A stretch of 64,000 nucleotides of DNA from Cynocephalus volans (lineage: Eukaryota > Chordata > Mammalia > Dermoptera > Cynocephalidae), in NCBI RefSeq assembly GCF_027409185.1, contig NC_084478.1:80149624-80213623 (forward strand). Reading direction: 5' to 3'. The number at the start of each line of letters is the position of its first letter. The stretch's first letter is position 1. The notes under the pieces were generated by a model. The model did not search any database. It was not told the DNA's origin and worked only from the letters and a program-made list of their open reading frames with translations. Made by a program: the position numbers and the translations under genes. Shown piece by piece: positions 27,905-39,025 of the stretch.

Positions 27905-28815
27905 AACGAAAACATTTTTTGAGCTCTTGCCATGCTCCAAATGCTAGACTAGGCTCTGGAGTAAGACATAGTCCAGTAGGGGAGCCAGGCCTATAGAACA
28001 GGTATCTACAATACTGTGAGATAAGTTCTATATTAAAGACACAAAGACTGGGTGGGCGTGGAAAAGGGGGCGGGGAAGACTAACTTTTCTTGAGAGAGTT
28101 TGCATTGAATATCAACTCTGAGCTGGGTCTTTAGAGAAGAGGAGAAACTTCTCAGGCACAGAGTGGTGGGGAGGATTTCAGACAGAAGGAATAACATGGG
28201 CTAAGGCACAAAGTTTTGAAAGAATGGAACACATTTGGGCAACAGTAAGCAATTCATCCTGGACAACAGGTATATGGTAGGGAGGGGTGGGGAACATGAG
28301 TCTGAAGAAGACCCAGAGCCAGGTTATGACAGCTTTTGTGAGTGCTGCTGAACATCTGGGATATTCTCCCACAGGTAAAGAAGAGCAAGCTGTGGTCTTT
28401 ATGTCGGCAAGTGACTGGCTGGCTTTGGGGTATTTTTGGAAGACCACAAGGGAAACAGTACCCGGATACACTGGAGGCAGGCAGATCACTCAGGAGGTTA
28501 CTGCAATTGTGCAGGCGAAAAAATGATGAGAGCTTGAACGAAGATAGTGGCAGAGAGGGTTAGTTCAGGAAAACATTTCTGAGGGAGAATTGACCAGACC
28601 CAGTGATCAATGTGGTCAGTGAGGGGGAGAAAGGAGTCATAAACCACTCAAAAAATTTCTTGCTTGAGAAACTGGGTCTATCTATGGAGGCATCATTCAC
28701 ATAGAAATTGGGAAGCTGGGGTGGGGAGCAGGTTTTACAGGGGGTGATAAGGAGTTCGGTTTGGGATATGTTGACTTGGAGGTGCCCAGTGGTGTGGCAG
28801 AAGATGTTCAACTAC
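27905..28815 (-). repeat. L2 LINE, antisense block
   Basis: Phrases in order match antisense L2: 'actctgagctgggtctttag', 'agaaggaataacatgggcta', 'ttcttgcttgagaaactggg', 'aaattgggaagctggggtgg', 'ataaggagttcggtttggga' and 'ttgacttggaggtgcccagt'. About 0.9 kb and well diverged; small open frames inside are not functional. Confidence 0.65.
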
Positions 28816-29342
28816 TAGCTTTTGCTGGTGGGGGGAGCCTTGATTTACCAATTTCTGTGGTATAAATACTTCCGTCATGGTCAATTTCAAGGTTTCAATG
28901 TGATATCAACCCACTCACAAAATTCCTTAAAACTTAATACTCTGTCTCAGAGACCCATGGAAAGAACTGTGCCAGTACTTTGGAGCACAGGCTTCTGACG
29001 GCATTGTTTAAATAACTTTGATACCATACCACTGGAGTAAGTTGGGATTTCCAGAAATCCGGTAGAGAAGCTGATGGGTTCATAAAACTGCTAACCCAAG
29101 ATCAAGCAGAACAAGAATTAATTACATGAAACTGAATGAACCAATGAAGAATTATTATAGATTTTGTTTAGAATATTGCTGCTGGATTTTTTGTTGTTGT
29201 TGCTGTTCGTTTTTCTATTTTGCTGCTGGATTTAAGGTCTCCCTTTCTTTTTTCTCTTCAATTATATTATACTTTTGTACACAGAAATGAAACTTATACC
29301 TTTTCACCTGCCTAATCTCTCCAGAATTTGAAAACTCTTATT
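28816..29342. other. Intergenic, nothing firmly recognised
   Basis: The 28835-28920 part ('gccttgatttaccaatttct', 'ggtataaatacttccgtcat') may be a hAT-type DNA transposon fragment, but I cannot place it securely. Confidence 0.4.
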
Positions 29343-29357
29343 GAGAATTCTTATTTT

Positions 29358-29924
29358 GGATAAACAGGAAGAGGACCCTCATCAGGAACTGGCTAGCAAC
29401 TTGATCTTGAGCTTCCCAGCCTCCAGAACTGCAGAGGGAGCCGAGGTGGTGTGGTCCCTGCATCGAGGTCTGGGCCTGGTGAGAGAAGCTGGATTGCAAG
29501 CGGCGGAAGCAGCGCCAGTGGTAGTGGCGGCAGTGGCAGCGGCGGCAGCGGCAGCAGCGGAGGAGCCGGTGGCAGCAGCAGTGGCGGCAGCGGCAGTGGC
29601 AGCAGTGTAAGTGGCACCAGCGTAAGCGGCACCGGCGGTAGTGGCACCAGCGGCAGAAGTGGGGGTAGCGGCAGCAGCGGGGGAAGCGGCAGTGGCAGTA
29701 GCGATACCCTGCAGTACCGCCCCGTCACCCAGCAGCCCGGCACAGTCCAAGCTGACCAGAGAGGTGGCTCCCCAGAGAGGACCAAGACCCGAGGTAACCA
29801 CACATGCAAGGCACTAGTGGCCAACTGAGTAGTCACTGAGGTAGCCATACCAAATTGGCAACCCCAGCAACATCTTAGTCAGACAATAGTGTCAAACCTG
29901 TGGACTGTGAAACCCCCTGCCACA
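29358..29924 (+). promoter_or_regulatory. L1 5' UTR with GGCAGC/GGCAGT-rich array
   Basis: About 570 bases precede ORF1. The stretch 29496-29706 is built from GGC, AGC and AGT triplets, giving imperfect hexamer repeats with many CpGs. The position at the 5' end of a full-length L1 makes it the likely internal promoter. A Gly/Ser-rich open frame crosses it as a by-product. Confidence 0.65.
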
Positions 29925-30320
29925 ATGAATAAACATCGAAGAAAAGATACCAGAAATATGAAAAATCAAGAAAGTACACCACCCAAAGATAATAAATCTC
30001 AAGCTCTAGATCCTATAGAACAAGAAGCCCTTGAAATGACTGACAAGGAATTTCGAGTGATAATTCTAAGGAAACTGAATGAGATACAAGAAAACTCAGT
30101 TAGACATCATGATGAAATGAGGAAAAGTATACAGGATCCGAAAGAGGAAACGTACAAGGAAATCAATGCCCTGAAAAAAAATGTAGCAGAACTTGCCGAA
30201 CTGAAGAAGTTATTCAGTGAAATAAAAAACACAGCAGAGAGTTTAACCAGCAGGCTTGTGGAAGTTGAAGAGAGAACCTCTGAACTTGAAGATGGGCTGT
30301 TTGAAATAACACAAGCAGAC

Positions 30321-30351
<31 letters not shown>

Positions 30352-30922
30352 AAGAATCAAAGGCATTGAAGAAAATCTTAGAGAGATATCAGACAACCTT
30401 AATCGCTCAAATATCCAAGTCACAGGTATTCCAGAAGGGGAGGAAAAAGGAGATTGCATTGAAAACATATTCAACAAAATAGTGGCAGAAAACTTCCCAG
30501 GTATAGGAAAAATCACAGATCTTCAAATCCAGGAAGCTCAACGATCTCCAAACGTATTCAACCCAAAAAGGTCTTCTCCAAGACATGTCATAGTCAAATT
30601 GGCAAAACTGAAAGACAAAGAGAGAATCTTAAAAGCTGCAAGAGAGAAGCGTCAAATCACCTATAAGGGAGCCCCAATCAGGCTAACATAAGACTTTTCA
30701 TCACAAACCCTAAAAGCCAGAAAGGAATGGCATGATATATTCAAAATACTAAAAGACAGAGATTGTCAGCCAAGAATACTCTACCCTGCAAGGCTATCCT
30801 TCCGAAATGAAGGGCAAATAGTATATTTCTCAGACAAACAAAAACTGCGGGAGTTCACCACCACACGACCACCCTTACAAGAAATCCTCAAGGGAGTACT
30901 GGGTTTGGTTCCTGAAAAATAA
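29925..30922 (+). pseudogene. L1 ORF1 (RNA-binding chaperone), frameshifted
   Basis: The frame starts MNKHRRKDTRNMKNQ at 29925, with a long Glu/Lys-rich coiled-coil region (about residues 45-130), typical of the trimer-forming part of L1 ORF1p. An expanded A run at about 30319-30345 shifts the frame; after it the expected RNA-recognition and C-terminal parts continue in other frames ('FPGIGKITDLQIQEAQRSPN' and a later stretch ending at the TAA at 30920-30922). The intact protein would coat L1 RNA. A stop at 30689-30691 breaks the second segment as well. Not functional. Confidence 0.88.
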
Positions 30923-31112
30923 CTACTACTGCCATAAAAACCCAAGAAAAATCTAAACCCACTAGTATAATAAAAATGGCATTCATGAAGAGAAAACAAA
31001 CAAACAAAAAGGCTACCTACAACCTAAGGAACCAACAAACACAGAAACCAAACAGTAAATCAGAAAGCAAGGAACAAAAGACACCTAAGACAACCACACA
31101 ACAATCAATAAA

Positions 31113-34100
31113 ATGCTAGGAATAAATCAACACTTTTCAATAACAACTCTTAATGTAAAAGGCTTAAATTCCCCAATCAAAAGACACAGACTGGCTGACT
31201 GGATCAAAAAGAAGGACCCAACTATATGCTGCCTACAAGAGACCCACCTCACCCATAAAGACTCACATAGACTAAGACTGAAAGGATGGAAAAATATTTA
31301 CCATGCAAACAGAAAAGAAAAACAAGCTGGAGTAGCTATTCTTATATCTGACAAAGTAGACTTTAAACTAAAAACCATAAAAAGAGACAATGAGGGACAC
31401 TACTTAATGATAAAAGGACTGATCCATCAAGAAGACGTAACAATCATAAATATGTACACACCCAATGTTGGAGCAGCCAGGTTTATAAAACAAACTGTAT
31501 TCGACCTAAGAAGGAAATAGACACTAATACCATAATAGCAGGGGACCTGAACACCCCACTGTCAATATTAGACAGATCATCTAGGCAAAGAATCAGTAGA
31601 GAAACACAAGATCTAAACAACATACTAGACCAATTGGAATTGGCAGATATCTACAGAACATTCCATCCAACAACCTCAGAATATTCATTCTTCTCATCAG
31701 CACATGGATCATTCTCCAGGATAGATCACATATTAGGTCACAAATCAAGTCTCAACAAATTCAAAAAAATTGGAATTATCCCATGTATTTTCTCAGACCA
31801 CAATGGATTAAAACTAGAAATTAATAACAAACGAAACTCTGGAAACTATACAAACACATGGAAATTAAACAGCATTCTACTTAATGACATATGGGTCCAA
31901 AAAGAAATCAAGCAGGAAATCAAAAAATTTATTGGAACTACTGAAAATAATGATACATCATACCAAATCCTGTGGGATACTGCAAAAGCAGTATTAAGGG
32001 GGAAATTTATTGCATTAAATGCTCACCTCAGAAGAATGGAAAGATGGCAAGTGAACAACCTAACACTTCACCTTAAAGAAGTAGAAAAACAAGAACAATC
32101 CAAACCTAAAGTTAACAGATGGAAAGAAATCATTAAGATCAGAGCAGAACTGAATGAAATTGAAACCAAAAAATCAATACAAAAGATCAATGAATCAAAA
32201 AGTTGGTTTTTTGAAAAGAAATAAAATTGACAAACCATTAGCATGGCTAACAAAAAAAAGAAGAGAGAAGATTCAAATAACAAAAATTAGAAATGAAAAA
32301 GGTGATATTACAACTGATTCATCTGAAATACAAGGAATCATTTGAGACTACTATAAACAACTATACACCAACAAGTTTGAAAATCTGGAGGAAATGGATA
32401 AATTTCTGGACACACACAAGCTCCCAAAACTGAACCATGAAGACGTAGAAAATCTGAACAGACCAATAACAATAAAGGAGATTGAAGCTGTTATCAGAAA
32501 GCTCCCAACAAAGAAAAGCCCAGGACCAGATGGATTCACAGCAGAATTTTACCAAACATTCAAAGAGGAACTGACAATGATTCTTTACAAACTATTCCAA
32601 AAGATTGAAACAGACACAAATCTCCCAAACTCATTCTATGAAGCAAACATTATCCTGATACCAAAACCAGGTAAAGATATAACCAAAAAAGAAAACTACA
32701 GGCCAATATCCTTGATGAATATAGATGCAAAAATCCTCAATAAAATACTAGCAAACAGAATACAGCAACACATACGTAAAATTATTCACCATGATCAAGT
32801 GGGATTCATCCCAGAGATGCAAGGTTGGTTCAACATACACAAATCAATAAATGTGATACACCATATTAATAAAATCAAACACAAGGACCATATGATCATC
32901 TCTACAGATGCTGAAAAAGCATTTGATAAAATTCAACACTCATTCATGACAAAGACCCTCTATAAGTTAGGTATAGACAGAAAGTATCTCAACATAATCA
33001 AAGCCATATATGATAAACCCACTACCAATATCATCCTGAATGGGGAAAAGCTGAAAGCTTTTCCTTTAAGAACAGGAACCAGACAAGGATGCCCACTCTC
33101 ACCACTCCTATTCAACATAGTTTTGGAAGTACTAGCCAGAGCAATCAGAGAAGAGAAGGAGATAAAGGGCATCCAGATTGGAAAAGATGAACTCAAACTG
33201 TCCCTGTTTGCAGATGACATGATCCTATATATCGAACAGCCTAAAGCCTCTACAAAAAAATTCTTGGAGGTGATAAATGATTTCAGCACAGTAGCAGGAT
33301 ACAAAATCAACACACAGAAATCAGTAGCATTTCTATTCTCCAATAGTGAACAGGCAGAAAGAGAAATCAGGAAAGCCTGCCCATTTACTATAGCCACCAA
33401 AAAAATAAATACTTAGGAATTGAGTTAACCAAGGATGTGAAAAATCTCTATAATGAGAACTACAAACCACTGCTGAGAGAAATTAGAGAGGATACAAGAA
33501 GATGGAAAGATATCCCATGCTCTTGGATTGGAAGAATCAACATAGTGAAAACGTCCATACTACCCAAAGTGATATACAAATTCAATGCAATCCCCATCAA
33601 AATTCCAATGACATTTTTCTCAGAAATGGAAAGAAATATCCAGACATTTATATGGAATAACAAAAGACCATGCATAGCCAAAGCAACGCTGAGCAAAAAA
33701 AATAAAGCTGGAGGCATAACACTACCTGACTTTAAGCTATACTACAAAGCTATAATAACCAAAACAGTATGGTGCTGGCATAAAAACAGACACACTGATC
33801 AATGGAATAGAATAGAGAATCCAGAAATCAATCCACACACCTACAGCCATCTGATCTTTGACAAAGGCACCAAGCCTGTACACTGGGGAAGAGACTGCCT
33901 CTTCAGCAAATGGTGCTGGGATAACTGGATATCAATATGCAGGAGAATGAAACTAGACCCATACCTTTCACCATACACTAAACTCAACTCAAAATGGATT
34001 AAAGAATGAAATATATACCCTGAAACAATAAAACTTCTTAAAGAAAACATAGGAGAGACACTTCAGGAAATAGGACTGGACAGAGACTTCATGAATATGA

Positions 34101-34935
34101 CCCCAAAAGCACGGGCAACCAAAGGAAAAATAAACAAATGGGATTATATCAAACTAAAGAGCTTCTGCACAGCAAAAGAAACAATTAACAGAGTTAAAAG
34201 ACAACCAACAGAGTGGGAGAAAATATTTGTAAAATATACATCTGACAAAGGATTAATATCCAGAATATACAAGGAACTCAAACACCTTTACAAGAAAAAA
34301 ACAAGCAACCCAATTAAAAAATGGGCAAAAGAACTAAGTAGGCATTTCTCTAAGGAAGATATACAAATGGCCAACAGACATATGAAAAAATGCTCAACAT
34401 CACTCAGCATCCGGGAAATGCAAATCAAAACTACACTGAGATACCATCTCACCCCAGTTAGGATGGCTAAAATCCAAACGACTCTGAACGATAAATGCTG
34501 GCGAGGTTGCGGAGAAAAAGGAACTCTCATACATTGTTGGTGGGACTGCAAAATGGTGCAGCCTCTATGGAAAATGGTATGGAGGTTCCTCAAACAATTG
34601 CAGATAGATCTGCCATACGACCCAGCTATCCCACTGCTGGGAATATACCCAGAGGAATGGAATCATCAAGTTGAAGGTATACCTGTTCCCCAGTGTTCAT
34701 CGCAGCACTGTTTAAAATAGCCAAGAGTTGGAACCAGCCCAAATGTCCATCATCGGATGAGTGGATATGGAAAATGTGGTACATCTACACAATGGAATAC
34801 TACTCAGCTATAAAAACGAATGAAATACTGCCATTTGCAACAACATGGATGGACCTTGAGAGAATTATATTAAGTGAAACAAGTCAAGCACAGAAAGAGA
34901 AATACCACATGTTCTCACTTATTGGTGGGAGCTAA
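31113..34935 (+). pseudogene. L1 ORF2 (endonuclease and reverse transcriptase), multiple frameshifts
   Basis: The intact protein would nick target DNA and copy L1 RNA at the nick. Segments in order: the apurinic-type endonuclease N-terminal part (31113-31520, with TLNVKGLNSP and CCLQETHL), its C-terminal part (31634-32224, with [10 protein letters not shown] and SDHNG), the reverse transcriptase (32394-33416, with the FADD catalytic motif at 33207-33218), then thumb and Cys-rich C-terminal segments (33437-34009 and 34091-34720, with [18 protein letters not shown]) and the end at about 34935. At least five frame breaks separate them. The endonuclease start lies about 190 bases after the ORF1 stop, normal for L1. 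Confidence 0.93.
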
Positions 34936-35195
34936 AAATAAATAAATAAATTCACACACACCAAAAAAAAAAAACCGGGGGGGGGCGGGGAAGAAGACAT
35001 AACAACTACAATTCCTTGAAGTGGATACGACAAGCAAACAGAAAGGTCACTGTTGGGTGGGAGTGGGGAGTGGGAGGAGGGAGGGGGGTTTCGCTAATGG
35101 GCCACAATAATCAACCACATTGTATATCGACAAAATAAAAGTAAGAAAAAAATAAATAAATAAAAATAAAAATAAAAAAAGAGAATTCTTATTTT

Positions 35196-35855
35196 CATGG
35201 CAATTGAGCATTCGCATGAGTTTAATAAGAATCTGTTCTTTTAACAGAATGTAATTGAGAAACATTGGTTTTATAACCAAGACTTTGACTGGAATGTCAT
35301 ATTTAAGAATGATGTGTAAGAATAAGTTATGACCAGACAGTCTTAAGGAACTAAGGTTGACTTTATGGACCAAATGCTTACAAAACACTCCTGAGAAAAC
35401 TGGCCCAATACCTGGATTATGGGGTTCCCAGGCTTACAGGTGAGTAACAAGGTCACTTCCTGGCAGGCCCAGAAACCTTAGGATATTTTGGGGACCTTGA
35501 GAAGAGAGGAATTTACCCAAATCTATAGGTACCGCTGGTGAAATCTGGTGGCAAGTTTGTGGCTTGGCTTGCTAGCCTCCAGAAGGCTTTAAAAAGTCTA
35601 ATCTGAGATTCCATATGAAAAATTCCAGCAAAGCAAACTGAAAAAAACCTATGTGGTCAATTACCATTCTTGCTGCACTTACGTAAACAATCAGGCGGAA
35701 TCTAACAAGACCTGGCTTATTTTATAAATAAGAATAACATTACTTTGGTTATCTCTGATCAAAAAGGGTAGACTGTAGAGAGAAATTTTATGTTTCAATA
35801 GCAAACTATAGCACACCCTTGTGGGTTATTAGATTCTAGTCCTGTTCGTTGTCTT
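35196..35855. other. Intergenic, nothing firmly recognised
   Basis: Downstream flank of the L1. It may belong to the same retroviral relic that is clearer further right, but I see no diagnostic motif. Confidence 0.45.
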
Positions 35856-35859
35856 TGAG

Positions 35860-36578
35860 CTATTTTTGCCCTCTAGGCAAACTACATTTTACTTTCTGCT
35901 TGGTCATCTACCTGTAAATTGGACTGGATCCTGTTGTCTTGCACATTTTGTCGGTCCTTACCAGATTCTCAATTCTTCTAGTTTCCTTCAGTATCTAGCT
36001 ACAGCTCTCCAAACTGATGTTTCTAATTTTTCACCCACCCTCCTGACTTGGTGCCACCGAGAACTAAATCCTGACTGCTCAAGCCCTTATTGGAAGTCTA
36101 GGTTGTCTTGTAGCTGACCTTTCCCCGAGGATCTAAAGAAGCCCTGCAAGCCAAAGCAAGACAACCTGATATAAACTTCAGAGGAGTCATCCCCACACCA
36201 GATCATTTGTGGGTAACTTTGTGCCTGCTGCTGTGTGGGCCACTCAGGAAATTCACCAGAACACCCACATCTTCCATGCTCTGCTCTGGGAAATAACCAT
36301 GCAAACTGCAAACCAGAAAATCCCTAGGATTGCCACTGCTGTCCTCACTCCACCCTCTACAGATGTTTCAATCCCAACATATAAAAATCTTCTCAAATGG
36401 TTGCCCTCTGGACTCAGAAACTGGGTTTATAGTCTGCTCCAATCATTAATCTTTGTTTTTCTCTTGTTTTCATAGAAATCCCCCTTATTAAATGCCTAAT
36501 GGCTTGCAACATCCAGCAAATACTCTACTATCAAGTCTCAACATATGCTCAGCTGGTCCTTAATGAACGAAAGGCGAC
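35860..36578 (+). pseudogene. Endogenous retrovirus relic, probable env 3' region
   Basis: A short open stretch near 36209-36475 ends in a hydrophobic segment after an LPSGL motif, the layout seen just before and within the membrane anchor of class I (gammaretrovirus-like) endogenous envelope remnants. It is followed closely by an LTR-like sequence. Stops and frame changes interrupt everything upstream, so it is a decayed fragment with no coding capacity. Identification rests on one short motif plus position. Confidence 0.4.
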
Positions 36579-36579
36579 C

Positions 36580-37065
36580 GAATGAGAAATGGGCTTATAC
36601 TGTTTGGAGGAGGAAAGAAGAATGTCTCTTCTTTCCTGGAACAAGAAGAAGGACTGGCAAAGACTCTCTCCCTGACCAAACTTTAGTTAGGTTCATCTGA
36701 GCCCTCATTCCGACTAGACCTCAGCCTTGACCCTTGTCCTGTCTTTGGCCTGCTGAAACCAGTCTTAGCAGAGAATCCTGGTAAGTCATCCTCCCCACCC
36801 TTATATCTGATCACCCTTGATATCTGATCAAGTTCTTCATACCCCACCTTTGATGTCTAAATCCTTGGCCTGCCTTTATGAAGACTGTTAGGTCAGTTTA
36901 GCAAGAATCCCTCTACTCTTGATGTCTCCTCTCAGTAATTTTCCATCCACTGACTCCCTCACCTTGCCCCGTGGCTATAAATCCCCACTGTCCTTGTTAT
37001 GTTCAGAGATGAACCCAGTCTCTCTATCCTATTGCAATCGTCTTCAGTAAAGTCTTCCTTACCAT
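36580..37065 (+). mobile_element. ERV1-type LTR
   Basis: The segment has LTR architecture: a U3-like part, a TATA-like box in 'gtggctataaatccccactg' near 36972, a 'gatgaacccagtctctctat' stretch and a terminal 'ttcagtaaagtcttccttac' with AGTAAA as polyadenylation signal. These phrases resemble class I ERV LTRs of mammals. The outer edges are approximate and I could not confirm the short target duplication. Confidence 0.55.
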
Positions 37066-37075
37066 AAAAAAATTT

Positions 37076-37482
37076 TTAAAAAATAAACAGTGAGCTGCCA
37101 GTACAAGCTGATTCCAACACAGCAGTAGAGGTGCCTGAGGAACATGCAAGAGTTGTTTAGAAGGCCATTGAAAACACAGGTGTACAGCTAGCAAGGTCAG
37201 ACCTGCTCTGCCCTTGCCCTGCCCCAGCTGTTCCTTATGAAGAGCCTGCTCATACACCTGCCCTCTTGGAATTGGCACCCTCAAGCCCTCCCCTGGAGAC
37301 CCACGGGTCACGATCAGGAATCTGCCCCCCCACAAACCAATTGGATTGTGACAATCTTTTTTGCAATTCAATGCAAGAGTGTCTTGCTAGACTCTCCCAG
37401 CACACAGTTCAGCTCATTTCTCACCTGGATTCTCTGGCAATATTTCCCAAACTTTAGTCACTCAAGTATCACCTTCACAATT
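37076..37482. other. Intergenic, nothing recognised
   Basis: No repeat or gene that I can support. Confidence 0.5.
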
Positions 37483-37490
37483 TTTGCTGT

Positions 37491-37493
<3 letters not shown>

Positions 37494-37552
<59 letters not shown>

Positions 37553-37630
37553 ACCAGTAAGGGGATCCGAACCCTTGACTTTAGTGTTCTCAACACCATG
37601 CTCTAACCAACTGAGCCAACTGGCCAGCCA
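37494..37630 (-). mobile_element. tRNA-Ile-derived SINE, antisense, with (TG)n tail
   Basis: Reading the minus strand gives TGGCTGGCCAGTTGGCTCAGTT, then 'gagcatggtgttgagaacac', then 'ggttcggatccccttactgg'. The tail, normally A-rich, is a (CA)n run on that strand, seen as (TG)n at about 37494-37550 on the + strand. The 11-bp duplication TTTGCTGTATT flanks it at 37483-37493 and 37631-37641. Confidence 0.9.
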
Positions 37631-37641
37631 TTTGCTGTATT

Positions 37642-38121
37642 TGTGTGACCATTTGTACTATTATTTACTTAATATTTTTCTTTCAATTGCCTTTAAATCA
37701 GCTCCTCCCCCCTTTTTGTAATTTTGCTTCTTCCCAAGCAACAATAGTTAAACTCACCCTAAAAAAAAAATAACAAACCCATGAGGAATATGTCACACGA
37801 GAGACCAACATACTTTCTCTCAAGAAATTCAGCATAATCCTCTTGAGACAAGTTTCTGTTTATTGAGTTGAGCCCCTGATGAAGTCAAGGGTAATCAGTT
37901 AGGAGCCATGTTGTTGAAAAATCTGTAAATTCAAACCCCACTTGGTGTCATTAGATTCCCATGGGATTGGAGATCAATTAGGAGAAAACAGCAGATCCAC
38001 ATTTCCTATTGTATCTTACTACAGGGAACATGTACATTGATTGAAATAGTGGTGGGGGCGGGGGGTGCTGGGGAAGACCTGGACTATTTAAATATTTCTC
38101 TCTCAAAATCTTTCAATGAGT
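37642..38121. other. Intergenic, nothing recognised
   Basis: No repeat or gene that I can support. Confidence 0.5.
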
Positions 38122-38474
38122 TCATTCATCTCAGTTTTATTTTTTAATTTATTTTTTATTGAATCAAAATTGATTATACATATTTTTGGGGTTCAACATT
38201 GAGATATGTTGATCAAATCAATATTACTAGCATATATATTGTTACAAATCGTAATTATTCTTTATGCCCCTTGCCCAATCTCTCTCCATCTCCCTCTCCC
38301 TCACCCCTCCCCCCCTCTAATTACCCTCGATTTGTCCTCTCTTTCTGAAAGAATCATGGTTACTCTATTAATTTGTTGTGTAGATGATCCGTCCAATGCT
38401 GAGAGGTGTGATCGGGTCCCCCAATATTATCATAGAGCAGATGCTGCTTCTGTCACTCTGAAATGGGCTTTGTG

Positions 38475-38642
38475 TGGGCTGGCCCATGGCTCACTCGGGA
38501 GAGTGTGGTGCTGATAACACCAAGGCCCCGGGTTCGGATCCCATATAGGGATGGCCGGTTCGCTCACTGGGTGAGCGTGGTGCTGACAACACCAAGTCAA
38601 GGGTTAAGATCCCCTTACCGGTCATCTTTAAAAAAAAAAAAA
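38475..38642 (+). mobile_element. tRNA-Ile-derived SINE, dimer
   Basis: A complete dimer (GGCTGGCCCATGGCTCACTC to 'gatccccttaccggtcatct' plus A tail) with a perfect 16-bp target duplication TGAAATGGGCTTTGTG at 38459-38474 and 38643-38658. It sits inside the antisense L1-like element, so it is the younger of the two. Confidence 0.95.
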
Positions 38643-38839
38643 TGAAATGGGCTTTGTGGAGAGAGACATCCTCTTCTTTTCTTTATCTCTGTTGGTGACT
38701 CTCCTTGTGTCAATGCACTCCAATGGTTGGCGGACCATCTGTGTGGTAGTTGTGGCGTCTAGCCGCTTTTGTGGCAGCCATGGTTATTGTGGTGGCTGTG
38801 GTGGGCCACCCACATGGAGGTGATGTTGTTGGCATGCTC

Positions 38840-39025
38840 CTTAGTGCTGGCAGTGTGCCTGGTTGTGGGAGGGGGTCCAGTCCCTTTCTCCATGCCTCGG
38901 GTCCCCGGGTGGGCCCCAAGGTGCTGGCATGGTGTGCTTGGATGTGGGAGAGGGGTCCGGTCCCCGGCTTTAAGCCTCTGGTTCCCAGGCAGGCCCCAAG
39001 GTGCTGGTGGTGTGCCTGGGTGGGA
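38840..39025. repeat. Tandem repeats of about 80 bp in the L1-like 5' part
   Basis: The motif 'gtgctggcagtgtgcctggt' near 38843 recurs as 'gtgctggcatggtgtgcttg' near 38921 and as 'gtgctggtggtgtgcctggg' near 39001. 'ggggtcc' and 'ggccccaag' recur at matching offsets. Confidence 0.7.

Larger units (their letters stand above)
29358..35180 (+). mobile_element. Full-length L1 LINE, inactive
   Basis: A 5.8-kb sense L1 with 5' UTR, ORF1, ORF2, a 3' UTR with G-rich tract, an AATAAA at 35134-35139 and an (AAAT/AAAAT)n tail. A perfect 15-bp target-site duplication GAGAATTCTTATTTT flanks it at 29343-29357 and 35181-35195, so both ends are defined. Both reading frames are broken by frameshifts, so it cannot move by itself. 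The intact ends and readable frames indicate a moderately young lineage-specific insertion. Confidence 0.93.

Noticed and set aside
29451-29828. Gly/Ser-rich open frame (125 codons)
   Set aside because: It is the GGCAGC-type repeat of the L1 5' UTR read as protein; it lies between the L1 duplication and ORF1 and has no family resemblance.
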